A model generated the notes under the pieces. It had not been told where the DNA came from. It was given only the letters and a program-made list of their open reading frames with translations, and searched no databases. A stretch of 7,680 nucleotides of DNA from Acidimicrobiia bacterium (lineage in GTDB: Bacteria; Actinomycetota; Acidimicrobiia; UBA5794; UBA11373), in contig JALOLI010000051.1 in assembly GCA_025456165.1 (NCBI GenBank), positions 1-7,680 of the forward strand, written 5' to 3'. Shown piece by piece: positions 6,323 through 7,680 of the stretch. The translations under genes were made by a program, and so were the position numbers. Within the stretch, counting starts at the first letter, position 1. Each line of letters starts with the position of its first letter.

Positions 6323-7545
6323 GCCGGGCCTTCAAGGGGACGGTAGAGGTGGACCTCCACGGGGTGGCCCTCGGGGAAGCCCTCCGAACCGGAGGGGATG
6401 ATCACAAAGCCGTCGGCGCCGGCCACCGACGAGAGCACCGCCGCGCCCCCCACGGCGATCGGCTCGACGAGGCCCGACCGCACCCGCACCCGGGCGTAGT
6501 CGGTGCGCCCGATCTGGGAGACCAGGCGCCCCGCCAGGGGCAGGACGGCGATGGGGTAGGGCAGGGCGGCGGGCCGTCCGCCGAGGGTGCGGATCACCGG
6601 CCCGGCGAAGAAGTCGTAGGCCACCAGGCAGGACACCGGGTTCCCAGGGAGGAGGAGAACAGGCACGCCGCCGATGCGGCCCACCCCGGTGGGGGAGGAG
6701 GGGCGCATCGCCACCCCGTGCACTCGCAACTCGCCGAGTTCGGCCACCAGGAGCGGCACCCGGTCTTCCCGGCCCACCGACGCCGCCCCGGCGGTCACGA
6801 TGGCGTCGGCCCCGGGCCGGGCCAGGGCGGCTCGCATGGCGGCCTCGTCGTCGGGCAGGCGGTACATCTCCTCTACCTCGCCCCCGTCGCGGCGTACCAG
6901 GGCTTCGAGCATGGGGCCGTTGCTGTCGGCGATGCGATGTCCCTCCGGGCGCTGCCCCGGAGCGAGCAGTTCGTTGCCCGAGACGATCACCCGGACCCGG
7001 GGGCGGCGGTGGACGGCTACGGCGGCCCGGCCCACGCTCGACAGCAGGCCGACGTCCTGGGGGAGCAGGAGGCGCCCGGCGGGGACGACGTCGTCGCCGC
7101 GCCGCACGTCCTCCCCGACCCGGCCCACGTTGCGCCCCTTGGGGACCGCCGCCCGGGCTTCGAGACGGCCCCCGTCCTCGGCGGCATCCTCGGCGCGCAG
7201 CACGGCATCGGCCCCGGCGGGCAGAGGAGCGCCGGTCATGATCCGCCAGGCGGTCCCCGGCCCCACTTCCCCGGCGCCGGCCCGGCCCGGCATGGACTCG
7301 CCGGTCACCTCGAGGACGACCGGGTTGTAGGCCGAGGCGCCGAAGGTGTCCTCGGCTCGCAGGGCGTAGCCGTCCATGGTGGCGCGGGGGAAGGCGGGCA
7401 CGTCGACCTCGCTGCTCACCGTCGCCGCGGCCACCCGTCCGGTGGCGCCGGCGAGGGGAACCTCTTCGGGGGGCAGGGGGACCAGGCCGTCGAGGGCGGC
7501 GGCCAGGGCCGCTTCCACGGTGGCCCGTTGGCGGAAGCCGCGCAT
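6319..7545 (-). CDS. moeA: Molybdopterin molybdotransferase MoeA, divergent stand-alone paralogue
   Basis: A single-domain MoeA of 408 residues from the start chosen here. Positions below use this numbering. In order: EVDVPAFPRATMDGYALR with Asp58, a TAWRIMTGAPLPAGADAV stretch (Thr104 in IMTG), GRNVGRVGEDV, VSGNELL, ADSN, TAGAASVGRED, VAMRPSSP, LPGNPVSC, and a C-terminal beta domain ending in EVHLYRP. Several core motifs depart from ordinary MoeA: GDEL is GNEL, GGVSVG is GAASVG, and KPGKP is RPSSP. I recall the RPSSP form from a distinct MoeA-like subfamily, so it may have a specialised metal or substrate role. Start choice: the frame stays open to ATGs at 7587 and 7602. The family typically begins at M-x-GFR, and the extra 19 codons are Gly/Asp-rich with many A/T-ending codons unlike the rest. 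No start has a good Shine-Dalgarno, so 7602 cannot be excluded. It is the first gene of the moeA pair. Confidence 0.88.
   Translation of the reverse strand: MRGFRQRATVEAALAAALDGLVPLPPEEVPLAGATGRVAAATVSSEVDVPAFPRATMDGYALRAEDTFGASAYNPVVLEVTGESMPGRAGAGEVGPGTAWRIMTGAPLPAGADAVLRAEDAAEDGGRLEARAAVPKGRNVGRVGEDVRRGDDVVPAGRLLLPQDVGLLSSVGRAAVAVHRRPRVRVIVSGNELLAPGQRPEGHRIADSNGPMLEALVRRDGGEVEEMYRLPDDEAAMRAALARPGADAIVTAGAASVGREDRVPLLVAELGELRVHGVAMRPSSPTGVGRIGGVPVLLLPGNPVSCLVAYDFFAGPVIRTLGGRPAALPYPIAVLPLAGRLVSQIGRTDYARVRVRSGLVEPIAVGGAAVLSSVAGADGFVIIPSGSEGFPEGHPVEVHLYRPLEGPA
6329..6333 (-). promoter_or_regulatory. Ribosome binding site of the MoeA-fusion gene
   Basis: GAAGG on the minus strand lies 6 bases before the ATG at 6322. 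It sits inside the last codons of the upstream moeA. Together with the ATGA stop/start overlap it supports this start. It is the clearest Shine-Dalgarno sequence in the window. Confidence 0.6.
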
Positions 7546-7680
7546 GCGGACGTCGCCGTCACCCGCCCTCTGTCGGTCGCCATCCATAGGATCGCCGAAC
7601 ATAGCAGCGGGACGGGCCCGGCCACCTTGCAGAACCCGGGCTACCGTGATTCACGGTCGTCCCGGCTCCGGGCACCAGCG
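7546..7680 (-). other. Region upstream of moeA, mostly unassigned
   Basis: These 135 bases hold the inverted repeat at 7643-7657 and the possible moeA N-terminal extension (7546-7602). On the minus strand one frame from the right edge ends in TGA at 7653-7651 and another in TAG near 7644-7642. Either could be the tail of an upstream gene, but nine to twelve residues are too few to identify it. I see no confident promoter. A TATGTT hexamer near 7604-7599 is the nearest -10-like sequence and has no matching -35. Confidence 0.3.
7643..7657. promoter_or_regulatory. Perfect 7-1-7 inverted repeat upstream of moeA (operator-like)
   Basis: ACCGTGA-T-TCACGGT is a perfect inverted repeat with a one-base centre, less GC-rich than its surroundings. 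It lies 41 bases before the farthest moeA start (7602) and 98 before the preferred one (7545). The one-base spacer is too short for a hairpin loop without opening the stem, so a dimeric regulator site is more likely than a terminator. It does not resemble the ModE site as I know it. The regulator is unknown. Confidence 0.35.

Noticed and set aside
4610..6346. Long plus-strand open frame opposite the MoeA fusion (578 codons)
   Set aside because: Rich in Gly, His, Pro and Gln with no motif. The opposite strand encodes a complete MoeA with all family motifs.
7646..7680. Possible divergent plus-strand gene starting at GTG 7646
   Set aside because: Only about eleven codons before the window ends, no Shine-Dalgarno, and its start lies in the palindrome. 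Not supportable.
1..7680. Mobile elements, CRISPR arrays, tRNA or rRNA genes
   Set aside because: No transposase or integrase frame, no regularly spaced repeats and no RNA-gene signature was seen. The genes are standard chromosomal families with uniform composition.

Overview
This 7.7 kb window is very GC-rich, above 70% by eye, and strongly G/C-biased at third codon positions. It holds five protein genes with almost no space between them. The mix of a one-pass class A penicillin-binding protein, a GC3-saturated coding style and an LpdA/Rv3303c-like flavoprotein suggests an actinobacterium. An Acidimicrobiia-like lineage is possible, but that is an inference from remembered family resemblance, not from a search.

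Layout. (1) 1-1352, minus strand: the N-terminal 450 residues of a class A penicillin-binding protein (GT51 glycosyltransferase plus the start of the transpeptidase), cut by the left edge. (2) 1353-1427: a 75-base divergent intergenic gap. (3) 1428-3023, plus strand: a stand-alone methylmalonyl-CoA mutase-type large subunit without a B12-binding domain. (4) 3020-4378, plus strand: a flavoprotein of the lipoamide dehydrogenase superfamily, coupled to the mutase by a GTGA stop/start overlap. One of its two redox cysteines is missing, which points to an LpdA-type NAD(P)H:quinone oxidoreductase rather than lipoamide dehydrogenase. (5) 4388-6322, minus strand: a MoeA molybdotransferase fused to a C-terminal periplasmic-binding-protein-like (LysR substrate-binding/PBP_like) domain. 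(6) 6319-7545 (possibly to 7602), minus strand: a second, divergent MoeA that overlaps the fusion gene by ATGA. (7) About 7546-7680: an upstream region with a perfect 15-base inverted repeat.

How the genes fit together. Genes 3 and 4 form a two-gene plus-strand unit joining a radical B12 acyl-CoA mutase subunit to a flavin oxidoreductase. Genes 6 and 5 form a minus-strand molybdenum-cofactor unit that converges on it with only 9 bases between stop codons. The penicillin-binding gene is divergent and functionally unrelated (cell wall). The most notable points are the pairing of the mutase subunit with a cysteine-deficient flavoprotein and no B12-binding subunit alongside, and the tandem non-redundant MoeA paralogues, one carrying a putative ligand-binding domain. 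No RNA genes, mobile elements, CRISPR arrays or integrated elements were seen.
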